Assembly: GCA_003134855.1 (NCBI GenBank) | Contig: PLCS01000011.1 | Location: 51,939 to 115,938 of the forward strand | Direction of reading: 5' to 3' | From: Acidobacteriaceae bacterium | GTDB lineage: Bacteria; Acidobacteriota; Terriglobia; Terriglobales; Acidobacteriaceae | Length of the DNA stretch: 64,000 nt | In this document: piece by piece, positions 34,683 to 43,596 of the stretch | Layout: each line of letters opens with the position of its first letter | How positions within the stretch are numbered: position 1 is the first letter of the stretch | Translations under genes and position numbers: made by a program | The notes under the pieces: model-generated | What the model was told of the DNA's origin: nothing | Databases searched by the model: none | The model's input: only the letters and a program-made list of their open reading frames with translations

Positions 34683-34745
34683 AGCTTTCAGCCGTCAGCC
34701 GTCAACCGACAACCGAAAGCTGATAGCTGTAAGCTGTTAACTGTA
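34683..34745. repeat. heptanucleotide array with internal inversion
   Basis: Nine units in a continuous 7-bp register: AGCTTTC, AGCCGTC, AGCCGTC, AACCGAC, AACCGAA, AGCTGAT, AGCTGTA, AGCTGTT, AACTGTA. The first three are approximate reverse complements of the later ones, giving a compact hairpin. It ends at the start codon of the VWFA-domain gene. Confidence 0.85.
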
Positions 34746-35782
34746 TGAGATTCGGCTTATTTCACTTACTTTGCTTAGCTGGTACGGCGTTGCTGGCGGC
34801 CGCCGTGGCTGTCGGCGCGCAGCAATTGCCCCCCATTGAGCCTCCGCAACCGCTTCCCAGCGTCCATGCCGACACCACCACAACCACGCTGCACGTGACG
34901 GCCAACGAGGTCCTGGTGCCCACGCTCGTCGAGAAGCGCGGCGGCGGCGTGATCTACGGCCTCAAGCCGCGGGATTTCATCCTCGAAGACAACGGCGTAC
35001 CGCAGAAGATTCGCGTGCAGGAGGAGATGGACACGGCGCCGGTGGCGCTGGTGGTGGCGGTCGAACTGGGCGGGGTGAGCGTGCTGGAGTTCGGCAAACT
35101 GGCCAAGCTGGGGCCGCTGCTCGATCTCTTCCTGAGCGACGGCAAAGGCGAGGCCTCTCTGGTTGGCTTCGACGCCAAGCCGCATCTGATCCGCGACTTC
35201 ACGCATAAGAGCGAAGAGGTGAACGAGGCGCTCAAGCATCTGGAGCCGGGCAGCGGGGGCGCGGCGATTCTGGATACCGTCAGCTACGCGGTCGATCTGC
35301 TCGAAACCCAGCCCAAGGAGTACCGGCGGGTGCTCTTGCTCATTTCGGAGCAGCGCGACCACGGCAGCCGGCACACCAAGCCCGCGCAGTTGATTGAAAA
35401 AATCGGCGGCTCCGACGTGCTGGTCCTGAGCGTCTCATTCTCTCCGGCGAAGGCTGAGCTGGCGCACGACATCAAGGACTCGGGCGACGAGCGGGTGATG
35501 AACCTGTTTTCGACACTGGCGATGATTGTGCCGGCCTTCAAGAAAAACGTGACCAAAGAGGTGGCGGCCATGAGCGGCGGCGAGTACCACGCCTTCACCG
35601 GCGACAAGGGCTTCGAAGCTCGGGTCGTCGAGTCGGCGCAGCACGCCCGCAATCGCTATCTGATCACCTTCAGCCCCTCCGATCCTACGCCGGGTCTGCA
35701 TACGATTCGCGTGCGCACGGTGGAGGATTACGGCGCGCGGATTGTGGCGCGGGCCAATTATTGGAGGGAAGCGGAGCAGTAA
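34745..35782 (+). CDS. VWFA-related acidobacterial secreted protein
   Basis: 345 residues with a signal peptide (LLCLAGTALLAAAVAVGAQQ). The region LHVTANEVLVPTLVEKRGGG with GLKPRDFILEDNGVPQKI and the VWA-like fold (VALVVAVELGGVSVLE, then VGFDAKPHLIRDF, ILDTVSYAVDLLE, RRVLLLISEQRDHGS) matches the VWFA-related domain family expanded in Acidobacteria. The metal-site DxSxS motif is replaced by VELGG, so metal binding is doubtful. A C-terminal YLITFSPSDPTPGLHTIRV is typical. A good taxonomic marker; the role is unknown. Confidence 0.9.
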   Translation: MRFGLFHLLCLAGTALLAAAVAVGAQQLPPIEPPQPLPSVHADTTTTTLHVTANEVLVPTLVEKRGGGVIYGLKPRDFILEDNGVPQKIRVQEEMDTAPVALVVAVELGGVSVLEFGKLAKLGPLLDLFLSDGKGEASLVGFDAKPHLIRDFTHKSEEVNEALKHLEPGSGGAAILDTVSYAVDLLETQPKEYRRVLLLISEQRDHGSRHTKPAQLIEKIGGSDVLVLSVSFSPAKAELAHDIKDSGDERVMNLFSTLAMIVPAFKKNVTKEVAAMSGGEYHAFTGDKGFEARVVESAQHARNRYLITFSPSDPTPGLHTIRVRTVEDYGARIVARANYWREAEQ

Positions 35783-35787
35783 AGAGC

Positions 35788-35822
35788 AGCTTTCAGCTAT
35801 CAGCCGTCAGCTTACAGCTTTT
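35788..35822. repeat. heptanucleotide tandem array (AGCYNTC)
   Basis: Five units in exact register: AGCTTTC, AGCTATC, AGCCGTC, AGCTTAC, AGCTTTT, six bases after the VWFA gene stop. Only one orientation is present here. Confidence 0.85.
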
Positions 35823-35868
35823 GGCAAATATATACTTGCCGAATCAATCTCCCAAGGAGAATAATTGG

Positions 35869-36789
35869 ATGTGTGGCATGATGCCCTGCGGCGTCCGGAG
35901 AACTTTAGTGCATCTCGCATATCTCGACGATTCCGACACCCGTCAAAAGCGCCATAAGTGGCAAGTAATGGCTGGTGTTGTGATGGAAGATCGCAGTTTC
36001 AAATTAGCTGAGATTGGTATGTCCGTTGCGCAGGACCATTTGGGTTTGTCGCCGGAGCAACTGGAGAACTTCCAGGAATTCCATGCTTGCGAACTTTATG
36101 GGGGGTATGGTTTTTTTGAAAAGGTTGAACAGGAGCGCCGATTTGATGCTCTTAGCGGACTGTTGGCGATTATCAAGATGCTCGACTTGGGCATCGTGTA
36201 TGGAGCGGTTAACTTGGAAGAGCTGAAAAAAACACTCTATAGTTCTGCTGATCCTTTGGACATTTGTTTCAGGATTTGCATCAAAGGGATCGCTTCGTGG
36301 ACAGAAGACAAGACCAATAAACAGGTTATAGCGAAAATGGGGGATGACTATAGTATTGAAAGCATGACTCCACTCGTGTTGGAAAGTATCTACAGTGATC
36401 TGACAATGCTCGTTTTGGACGAGTGCAGCGATAAGAAGCAGAGAGAAACACTGCATCGATCCTTTCGCGAGATTCGCTCTCAACGAAAACCAGGCGATTC
36501 CTCGATGCTTACTTCCCTCCACGATGACATGTATTTTGGCGACTCGCGTTATTCTCTGGGTATTCAGATCGCAGATGCTTGCAGCTATTTCATCGCTCGT
36601 CACCTTGATGGCGACGAAGAGACTGAGAGCTTTTACAACATTATCGCACCTCACATTGTTCGATTTGAAACTTATCCGGTGCAAGAGAAAACTGAGGTAA
36701 ACAATGCCGAAGAACAGCGGGGGGATGCACAGGTTCAACGCAGCGATGGATGCGATTCTGTACGCCAATCCGGAGAGAGTGAAGGCTGA
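35869..36789 (+). CDS. DUF3800-family protein
   Basis: 306 residues from the ATG at 35869, which follows AAGGAG with nine-base spacing. DUF3800 hallmarks: LAYLDDSDTRQKRHKW near the N-terminus, MLVLDECSDKKQRETL in the middle, and SRYSLGIQIADACSYFIARH near the end, three acidic motifs that resemble an RNase-H-like or transposase-like fold. The gene is clearly A+T-rich compared with its neighbours and is flanked by repeats, so it is probably transferred. DUF3800 genes often ride on mobile or defence islands. Its last 85 bases overlap a small gene in another frame. Confidence 0.85.
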   Translation: MCGMMPCGVRRTLVHLAYLDDSDTRQKRHKWQVMAGVVMEDRSFKLAEIGMSVAQDHLGLSPEQLENFQEFHACELYGGYGFFEKVEQERRFDALSGLLAIIKMLDLGIVYGAVNLEELKKTLYSSADPLDICFRICIKGIASWTEDKTNKQVIAKMGDDYSIESMTPLVLESIYSDLTMLVLDECSDKKQRETLHRSFREIRSQRKPGDSSMLTSLHDDMYFGDSRYSLGIQIADACSYFIARHLDGDEETESFYNIIAPHIVRFETYPVQEKTEVNNAEEQRGDAQVQRSDGCDSVRQSGESEG

Positions 36790-36874
36790 AGTGGACGCGG
36801 AGATTAAGGCCAGCATAGCGGCAGGTAGCTCACATCTGACAATTAAAGTTGGGTGGCCCACATCTCGATTTTGA
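36704..36874 (+). CDS. small basic protein overlapping the DUF3800 gene
   Basis: 56 residues. The ATG at 36704 has GAGG six bases upstream. The core GGMHRFNAAMDAILYANPER continues VKAEVDAEIKAS, a helical pattern of small proteins often found directly after DUF3800 genes. The last 12 codons run into the repeat element that starts at 36851, so the original C-terminus was probably replaced when that element inserted. The overlap and spacing suggest translation coupled to the DUF3800 gene. Confidence 0.6.
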   Translation: MPKNSGGMHRFNAAMDAILYANPERVKAEVDAEIKASIAAGSSHLTIKVGWPTSRF

Positions 36875-36971
36875 GATGTGGGAGACGATGAATCCGGACA
36901 GGCGGTTTTTGTTCTCGGATACTCCGGATTCTGAGGATTCCCAGGTCTGAATATCCAGACCTGGGACACCC
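36851..36971. repeat. 121-bp double-hairpin element with 6-bp target duplication (copy C)
   Basis: It begins GGGTGGCCCA and ends TGGGACACCC, an inverted pair with one mismatch, and is flanked on both sides by AAAGTT (36845-36850 and 36972-36977). Inside are hairpin one (CCCACATCTC 36857-36866 with GAGATGTGGG 36873-36882) and hairpin two (CCCAGGTCTG 36940-36949 with CAGACCTGGG 36956-36965). Copies A and B in this window resemble the left hairpin, copy D in priA the right one. No coding capacity. Confidence 0.8.
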
Positions 36972-37227
36972 AAAGTTATTGGCACAATTTGGCAAACCGG
37001 ACAAAATGCCGCGCAACGTGTGGCGTAATGTCCTTATGAGCCAAGCTGCCGCGATTCCCGCCGTTTCTCCGTCTCCCTTCACCTTCGATTGGCGCGAGAT
37101 CGAGCGTGGGCTGCCCCTCTCGATGCTGGAGAAGTTCACCGCCTACCCCGGCACCACCGCTGACCTGCTCCTTTGCCGCCCGTCCCGGTTTACAAGCCGT
37201 CTTGGTGTCTGCGGATAGATTGAATAG

Positions 37228-38610
37228 ATGGGGCAAGCGCAAGCCAAATGGAGACCGGAACTCGCCGCGATGGTCGCGCTGGCGGTTCCGGTGGTGTTGA
37301 GTGAGTTGGGCTGGATTGCCCAAGGCATTGTGGACACCATTATGGTGGGCAGGCTGGGACCTGCGGCCATCGGGGCGGTCGCTCTGGGCAATGCCGTCTA
37401 TTTCACGCCGACGCTCTTCTGCTTTGGCCTGCTTCTGGGGCTGGACACGCTGGTCTCGCAGGCCTATGGGCGCAAAGACCATGACGATTGCCATCGCTGG
37501 CTGGCGCAGGGCGTTTATCTGACGTGCATCATGACCGTGCCGTTGATGCTGGTGCTCTGGGGGGCGAGTTATGGCTTTACGCCCTTTGGCATTCCCGCGG
37601 AGGTGGCGCTTCCGGCCGCTTCTTACCTGCGCATTCTCACCTGGGGAACCCTGCCGCTGGTGCTCTACGGAGCCACACGGCGCTACCTTCAGGGAGTTGG
37701 CCAGGTGCGGGTGGTGACGGTCTCCGTTGTGGCGGGCAACCTGCTGAATTGGTTTGCCAACTGGGTGCTGATCTACGGCAAGCTCGGCTTCCCGGCGCTG
37801 GGGGTGAACGGCTCGGCTCTTTCGACGGTGCTTTCGCGCATCTTCATCGCCGCGGCGATGATGGGCTTTGCCTGGCGCTATGAACGCCAGCGCGGCCATC
37901 CGTTATTCCATCACTGGGCCGGACCCTGCCTTGCGCGGCTCCGGCAACTGGTGCGCCTGGGCGCGCCGGCGGCGGGGCAAGTGGTGCTCGAAGTGGGCGC
38001 GTGGAATCTGGTCACACTCTGCGCCGGAAGACTGACGCCGGTGGCGCTGGCGACGCACCAGATTGCTCTGAACTACGCCAGCCTCACCTACATGGTCCCG
38101 CTGGGCATCGCATCGGCCGCGGCGGTCAGCGTGGGCCATGCCGTGGGCGCCGGTGACCCGGAGCGGGCGCGCCGCGCCGGCTGGCTGGCGCTGGGGCTGG
38201 GCACGGGCTTCATGCTGCTGGCCGCGGTGGTCTTTCTGACGGAGCCTGGGCCGCTGATCGCGCTCTACACCAGCGACCCGCGGGTGATGGCCGTGGGGCC
38301 CAGCCTGCTGGGGTTGGCGGCGGCCTTTCAGATCTTCGACGGCATTCAGACCGTCTCCACCGGCGCGCTGCGCGGACTGGGCGAGACGCGGGTTCCGATG
38401 CTGGCCAACCTGGTGGGCTATTGGGTGCTGGGATTGCCGCTGGGGCTGACGCTCTGCTTTGTTCTTCGCTGGGGCATTTATGGCCTGTGGATCGGCCTGA
38501 CGGCGGCGTTGATCGTCATTGCCGCGACGCTGCTCGCGCGCTGGCAGCGCGACTCGGCGCGCCTGGTAGTCGCGCCGTATAAGCCGCCCGATGCTGGCAC
38601 TCACCGGTGA
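37228..38610 (+). CDS. MATE-family multidrug/sodium antiporter
   Basis: 460 residues with twelve hydrophobic segments in two similar halves. MATE features: VPVVLSELGWIAQGIVDTIM and MVGRLGPAAIGAVALGNAVY in the first half, then LGAPAAGQVVLEVGAWNLVT and LATHQIALNYASLTYMVPLG in the second, both matching NorM-type proteins. It would export cationic drugs or metabolites in exchange for Na+ or H+. It is not clearly in an operon; the EAL-domain gene on the other strand ends ten bases away. Confidence 0.92.
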   Translation: MGQAQAKWRPELAAMVALAVPVVLSELGWIAQGIVDTIMVGRLGPAAIGAVALGNAVYFTPTLFCFGLLLGLDTLVSQAYGRKDHDDCHRWLAQGVYLTCIMTVPLMLVLWGASYGFTPFGIPAEVALPAASYLRILTWGTLPLVLYGATRRYLQGVGQVRVVTVSVVAGNLLNWFANWVLIYGKLGFPALGVNGSALSTVLSRIFIAAAMMGFAWRYERQRGHPLFHHWAGPCLARLRQLVRLGAPAAGQVVLEVGAWNLVTLCAGRLTPVALATHQIALNYASLTYMVPLGIASAAAVSVGHAVGAGDPERARRAGWLALGLGTGFMLLAAVVFLTEPGPLIALYTSDPRVMAVGPSLLGLAAAFQIFDGIQTVSTGALRGLGETRVPMLANLVGYWVLGLPLGLTLCFVLRWGIYGLWIGLTAALIVIAATLLARWQRDSARLVVAPYKPPDAGTHR

Positions 38611-38620
38611 GCTTGCGCGC

Positions 38621-40192
38621 TCAATTGAATCTGTCTCTGTCGAGGACCAGCCACTTCATTTGAGCGGCGGAGACTGGTTTGCCATACAAATATCCCTGTC
38701 CCAGGAGGCCTGCGCCCGCTTTGCGGAAGTACTCCGCCTGTTCGCTGGTCTCAATTCCTTCCACCACCACCATCAGACCAAGTTCGTAGGCCATCTTCAG
38801 GATGAGAGGCACAACCGTCGCCGTGACCGCTCCCGTGCCCACGGTCTGCGTAAAGCTCTGATCGATCTTGATAGCGTCGACCGACAGCCGGTGAAGGTAA
38901 GACAGGCTGGAGTATCCCGTGCCGAAGTCGTCGATGTACACCCTATGCCCCGCCAGTCTCAAATCGCTGATAGCGCGGATGGCTACGGCCTGGTCCGACG
39001 TGGAGCGCTCGGTCAGCTCCAGGCCGATGCACGCCGGCGACAGTCCGGCCGAACGCATGCATTGCTCCAGCAGATCGAAGGTCCGGCGATCGCGCAGATC
39101 CTCGGCGGTAATATTCAGCGTGATTTTGAAGTTCCCAGCCGCCAGCAGATCGGCCATCTCATTGATCGCCTTGCGCAGGACCAGCCGGGTAATATCGCTG
39201 ACATAGCCCCCCTCCTCGGCGATGGAGACAAAAATATCCGGCTTCACTGTCTTCCCGGAGCGATCCACCCAGCGCACCAGGGCCTCGGCGCCGACGATGG
39301 TTCCCGTATCCAGATTGACCACGGGCTGGTATGCGATGGTCAGGGTGCCATTGCGGATGGCGCGGCGCAACTGATGTTCCATCGAGCGATGCCGATGGTA
39401 GTAGAGGATCGCGATCCAGGCCAGCGCAATCCCCAGCAGCGCTCCGCCGATCGGGAAACCGGTGAAGAGGTATCCCCCGCCGGCCAGCACATCCTCGCGG
39501 GATTCGGCGGCAACCTGGCAGACCATCGAGGTTTGAGAGCAGAGCGGCTGATAGAGAATGCCGTTGCGCTCGATAGGCTCGCCCTCGGCCACCTCGTCAA
39601 CGGTCAGCGGAATGGCGGGCCCGAAGGTCTGTTTCAAACTTTGGCTGAGCCGGTCGAAGAGGAATCCGCTGAAATACTTCGGCGGTTCTATAAAGTTCTG
39701 GATGGCCTCGGGGTTGAGAATCAGCATGACGCCGTACTTCTCGACCACAAACCACGTCGTGTTGGCCGAAATTAACGACTGGGCCCGCAGGTTGAGCTTC
39801 AATCCGCCGGTGGCGATGTCCGGCGCGCTCGTGGCCTTTGGCTGCGCCAGCTTTCCCAGGCCCGCCGAGCAGTAAAGCATTCCGCCTTTGGTCCGGCCTA
39901 TGTCGCGAATGTGCGGAGAGTGGAAGACGTAGTCCCGCATGAAGGCAATTTCCTGCTCGGAGCAAAAGGGCAGATTGTCATGGGTCACCGCGTCAATGGC
40001 CTGGTTGTTCTCTACGCCGAGTTCGTCGCCGGCTTCGACCAGCAACTGGGCGTAGGCCTTCAACTCGGCCCGGCCTTCCTGCAGCCGGATCGCATGGGCG
40101 ATCATATAGGCCAAACCAACGCCCAGGCCGATTCCACACAGCAGCAGTCCAAACTCGGGCAAAAAGCGGCGGGCGACGGAAAAGAACTTCAT
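38621..40192 (-). CDS. CSS-motif/EAL cyclic-di-GMP phosphodiesterase
   Basis: 523 residues from the ATG at 40192 (GGAG upstream); a longer frame adds 11 residues. Two membrane helices (about residues 10-30 and 230-255) enclose a periplasmic domain with cysteines in NLPFCSEQEI and MLYCSAGLGK, the CSS redox-sensing type. The EAL domain follows, with GAEALVRW, NITAEDLRD, ELTERS, IDDFGTGYSSLSYLHRL, IKIDQSF and VVVEGIET, so the metal and catalytic residues appear complete and the enzyme is likely active. Disulfide state would control it in homologues. Confidence 0.92.
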   Translation of the reverse strand: MKFFSVARRFLPEFGLLLCGIGLGVGLAYMIAHAIRLQEGRAELKAYAQLLVEAGDELGVENNQAIDAVTHDNLPFCSEQEIAFMRDYVFHSPHIRDIGRTKGGMLYCSAGLGKLAQPKATSAPDIATGGLKLNLRAQSLISANTTWFVVEKYGVMLILNPEAIQNFIEPPKYFSGFLFDRLSQSLKQTFGPAIPLTVDEVAEGEPIERNGILYQPLCSQTSMVCQVAAESREDVLAGGGYLFTGFPIGGALLGIALAWIAILYYHRHRSMEHQLRRAIRNGTLTIAYQPVVNLDTGTIVGAEALVRWVDRSGKTVKPDIFVSIAEEGGYVSDITRLVLRKAINEMADLLAAGNFKITLNITAEDLRDRRTFDLLEQCMRSAGLSPACIGLELTERSTSDQAVAIRAISDLRLAGHRVYIDDFGTGYSSLSYLHRLSVDAIKIDQSFTQTVGTGAVTATVVPLILKMAYELGLMVVVEGIETSEQAEYFRKAGAGLLGQGYLYGKPVSAAQMKWLVLDRDRFN

Positions 40193-40419
40193 TCTAAGCT
40201 CCGGCCTGAACCTGGCGAACTTCAAGCAGAGCCTGACCGTCCGAGATACAAACCGGGCAGCCGGTGCGCGCTGCTTACAGGGGAAAGAGGCGGGCTAACG
40301 GCCAGATCCCCCTTCTGCTCCCTCGGTTCTGCGCCAGTATACTCCCGCTTCGCCGCGATTGGCGCGGTTGACTGCTCCGTCTTGATATGGGGAGAGGATG
40401 CCTGGTCACTGAGAAACGA

Positions 40420-40455
40420 AAGGAGCCGCGACAGATTCAACTGTCTCGGCTCCTT
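40420..40455 (-). terminator. hairpin terminator of the PEP-CTERM gene
   Basis: AAGGAGCCGCGACAG (40420-40434) pairs with CTGTCTCGGCTCCTT (40441-40455): a 15-bp stem with one mismatch and a 6-base loop. On the minus strand it is followed by a modest T-rich tail (TTCGTTTCTC). It lies 38 bases after the PEP-CTERM stop codon. Confidence 0.7.
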
Positions 40456-40493
40456 CGGCACAATGATTTGGCTAGAAAAGACAGTACGCAGGC

Positions 40494-41159
40494 CTAGACG
40501 CGTTGGCGGGCGTACCTTCTGCGTAATGCGCCGGCCAGACCCACCAGGCCGGTTCCGAAGAGAAGCAGGCTGCTGGGTTCGGGTACCGGTGGGGCTTCTG
40601 AGCTGAAGTCGGCGATAAATTGCGCATCCGCAACAGAATAGGTAGACCAGGTGCCACTGGTGAACTGCGACGTATCGCCGGAATTGTTGAGATACACAAA
40701 TGCCCCGCCCGGTATTGAACCGGTGCTATCGACCCCGGGCATCGAGGTACTGCCGGAAAAATCTGCATAGCCGCCGCCGGATATGCTGAGAAAAGCCACG
40801 TATTCACCGCCCGAGAGCAGTGAGATGCCGCCAGTATTGAAGGTAAACTCTTGATTCGACCCGGTAACTGTGACGGGGGAGCTAGTGTAGAGAATGGAAC
40901 CCGCAGCCGACCCAGTCCAGGTTCCGATATATCCCTCCAGTTGGCCGCTTATCGAACCTTGGTTCAAAAGCAAGCTAAAGGAATTCAGGGTGGTGTCGGA
41001 GACCGGCGCGGAGAAAGTCTCTCCGTAGGTAGCCGTGTTGGGGTTCCCGAAAGAACTGATGCTATCGTTGACAGACGCCGAGTTGTCGTACGTAGTGTCA
41101 GCAAATGCGGCCGAAGAAGCCAGTAGCAGAGCCGCGAGAACCAAGGGTGTCTTTTTCAT
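40494..41159 (-). CDS. PEP-CTERM exported protein
   Basis: 221 residues from the ATG at 41159, preceded by TGGAGG. Signal peptide KKTPLVLAALLLASSAAFAD, a Ser/Thr/Gly-rich beta-structured body, and a classical C-terminal sorting signal: PPVPEPSSLLLFGTGLVGLA then ALRRRYARQRV. The signal is cut by an exosortase (EpsH-type), so an exosortase must exist elsewhere in the genome. The upstream extension to 41267 is unlikely. Probably a surface or matrix protein; the specific role is unknown. Confidence 0.92.
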   Translation of the reverse strand: MKKTPLVLAALLLASSAAFADTTYDNSASVNDSISSFGNPNTATYGETFSAPVSDTTLNSFSLLLNQGSISGQLEGYIGTWTGSAAGSILYTSSPVTVTGSNQEFTFNTGGISLLSGGEYVAFLSISGGGYADFSGSTSMPGVDSTGSIPGGAFVYLNNSGDTSQFTSGTWSTYSVADAQFIADFSSEAPPVPEPSSLLLFGTGLVGLAGALRRRYARQRV

Positions 41160-41754
41160 TTTCCGTACCTCCAGGGTTGAATATCGTTCGATGTCGGCCA
41201 GCAGAGATCGCCTTCCTAAAGCGCATCCTGCCCGAATGGGTGACCGTGGCTTGCGGCACGGAGTCATCGTTCAACGCGAACGGGTCTCTATTGCTCAATG
41301 CGGGGAAGCGGAAGGGGCCTTCGTCAAACTCATTCTTGTCGAATGGACCCTGGAGTGGAACAACCTGCTCCAAGGAAGGGTATAACCTGTTCCGTGGAGG
41401 AAAATGATTCATGCGGTTGTGACACCGCGCGGGAAGCGATACACAACTTCTTCATGGGTGCATGCAATTAGGGAACCATCCTATTAGTCAATAGAATTAA
41501 TAAGTTGCGTGACGGATTCTGGGTCAATATGCAAAAACTTGCAGTGATATGGATAAAAATACTCCATTTGAGATGGCTTGGCAGAGCCGCACTGGGCCTG
41601 TTTCGGAATCGCTCCCAGCCCGTTCCATTTGGTGGGACTCAAAGGGGTAACCGCCGGGCTCCACGCGGGGACGCCGAGTCCAAAAAGTGACTATAATCAC
41701 ATCAGAACGAGAAAAAGCCTCGCTCGATTATTCATAGGAAGGGAATCCCGCCAG
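41160..41754. other. 595-bp divergent intergenic region
   Basis: This is the space between the PEP-CTERM gene and korA. It turns A+T-rich at about 41430-41560 (TTAGTCAATAGAATTAATAA), where the promoters are likely. The open frames here have no start signals and unconvincing composition; I see no gene. Confidence 0.5.
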
Positions 41755-43596
41755 ATGGCGACAGCAGACCTGGCTCTCGGTCAACCAGAGGGCGCATTGA
41801 GTACGCGGCAGCGGGTCACAAACGACTTCAGCATCAACGTGGCAACGGTCAACGGCTCCGGTTCGCAATCCGCCAACAGCGTACTGCTGAAGAGCATCTT
41901 CGCAATGGGCGTTCCGGTCAGCGGAAAGAACCTTTTCCCCTCGAACATCGCCGGACAGCCCACTTGGTACATCATCCGCGCCAGCAAGGACGGCTACGTC
42001 GCCCGCAAGCACGACTCCGAGATTCTGGTTGCGCTGAATCCGGAGACCGCCCAGGCTGACGTTCTCGCATTGCCCGCAGGCGGCGTAGTCATCCATGAGG
42101 AGAACCTGAAGCTCGATCAGGCGCGCGGCGACCTCTTTTACTATCCCGTGCCCTTCGACAAGATCACGGCCGCCATCTGCCCCGAGGCCAAGCTGCGCAA
42201 GCTGGTCAAGAACATGGTCTACGTGGGCGCCGTCGCCCAGGTGCTGGCCATCGATCTGGGCGTGGTGGAGAGCTGCCTGCTGCGGCAGTTCGCCAAGAAG
42301 CAGAAGGTCTTCGATCTGAACTTCGGCGCCGTCAAGGCGGGCTTCGACTATGCTCAGGCAAATCTGACCAAGCAGGACCCGTTCTTCATCGAGCGGATGA
42401 ATGCAACGGCGGGCAAGATCATCATCGACGGCAACGCGGCCTGCGGCATGGGCGCGGTCTTTGCCGGGGTGACGGTGGTGGCGTGGTACCCGATTACGCC
42501 CTCGACCTCGGTGGTGGAGGCAACAACCGATCTGCTGAAGAAGCTGCGTGTAACGCCGGAAGGCAAGGCGAGCTTTGCAGTGGTGCAGTCCGAGGACGAA
42601 CTGGCCGCCATCGGCATGGTGCTGGGCGCGGGCTGGGCGGGCGCGCGCTCCATGACCGCAACCTCCGGTCCCGGAATCTCGCTGATGGCCGAGTTCAGCG
42701 GACTGGGATACTTCGCCGAGATTCCCGGCGTGATCTTCGACGTGCAGCGCAGCGGGCCTTCGACCGGCATGCCGACGCGCACCCAGCAGTCGGACTTGCT
42801 CTCAGTGGCCTTTCTCTCGCACGGCGACACCAAGCACATTATTCTGCTGCCCGGTTCGATGAAGGATTGCTTCGAGCTGAGCATGGCGGCCTTCGACCTG
42901 GCCGAGCGGATGCAGACCCCGGTCTTTGTGCTTTCGGATTTGGATTTGGGCATGAACAACTGGATGTCGGAGCCTTTCGATTATCCCGTCAAGCCGCTGG
43001 ACCGCGGCAAGGTGCTGACTGCCGAGGATCTGAAGCGGCTGGGCAGCTTTGCCCGCTATCGCGACGTGGACGGCGACGCCATCGGCTGGCGCACGCTGCC
43101 CGGAACGCGCCACCCTAAGGCCGCTTATTTCACCCGCGGCTCGGGACACAACGATGCGGCTGGCTATACCGAGAATCCCGACGAGTATCAGGCGGTGATG
43201 GAGCGGCTGGCGCTGAAGTTCGAGAAGGCGCGCAAGCTGGTTCCCGCCCCGATTGCGGTCAGGGACGCCGGCTCGAAGATTGGTTTCCTGGCCTTCGGCT
43301 CCACGGATTGCGCCCTCACCGAAAGCCTCGACCAGATCCGCAAGCGCTACGGCGTGGAGGCGGATTATATGCGCATTCGCGCGTGGCCCTTCGCGCAGGC
43401 GATTCACGATTTTGTAGCCGCGCACGAGCGCATTTATGTGGTTGAGCAGAACCGCGATGCGCAGTTGGCCAGCTTGCTCAAGCTCGATCTTCCCGCGGAG
43501 CAGGTGATTAAGCTGCGCAGCATTCTCCACTACAACGGATTGCCGGTGGACGCGGAATCCATCACGGAAGTATTTGCTCATCAGGAGGGCCTGTAA
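41755..43596 (+). CDS. korA: 2-oxoglutarate:ferredoxin oxidoreductase, gamma-alpha fused subunit
   Basis: 613 residues. The N-terminal 190 residues are the gamma domain (VNGSGSQSANSVLLKSIFAM, GVPVSGKNLFPSNI), and the rest the alpha domain (NAACGMGAVFAGVTVVAWYP, ITPSTSVVEA, TATSGPGISLMAEFSGLGYF, DVQRSGPSTGMPTRTQQSDL). The Thr-x-x-Gly-Pro-Gly stretch and the ITPSTS loop are those of KorA-type enzymes. With KorB it oxidises 2-oxoglutarate to succinyl-CoA and reduces ferredoxin. GGAAGGGA precedes the ATG at 41755. The korB start follows the stop directly. Confidence 0.93.
   Translation: MATADLALGQPEGALSTRQRVTNDFSINVATVNGSGSQSANSVLLKSIFAMGVPVSGKNLFPSNIAGQPTWYIIRASKDGYVARKHDSEILVALNPETAQADVLALPAGGVVIHEENLKLDQARGDLFYYPVPFDKITAAICPEAKLRKLVKNMVYVGAVAQVLAIDLGVVESCLLRQFAKKQKVFDLNFGAVKAGFDYAQANLTKQDPFFIERMNATAGKIIIDGNAACGMGAVFAGVTVVAWYPITPSTSVVEATTDLLKKLRVTPEGKASFAVVQSEDELAAIGMVLGAGWAGARSMTATSGPGISLMAEFSGLGYFAEIPGVIFDVQRSGPSTGMPTRTQQSDLLSVAFLSHGDTKHIILLPGSMKDCFELSMAAFDLAERMQTPVFVLSDLDLGMNNWMSEPFDYPVKPLDRGKVLTAEDLKRLGSFARYRDVDGDAIGWRTLPGTRHPKAAYFTRGSGHNDAAGYTENPDEYQAVMERLALKFEKARKLVPAPIAVRDAGSKIGFLAFGSTDCALTESLDQIRKRYGVEADYMRIRAWPFAQAIHDFVAAHERIYVVEQNRDAQLASLLKLDLPAEQVIKLRSILHYNGLPVDAESITEVFAHQEGL

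Noticed and set aside
37036..37218. 60-residue open frame just before the MATE gene
   Set aside because: No ribosome-binding site, no recognised family and an unremarkable composition; cannot be supported as a gene.
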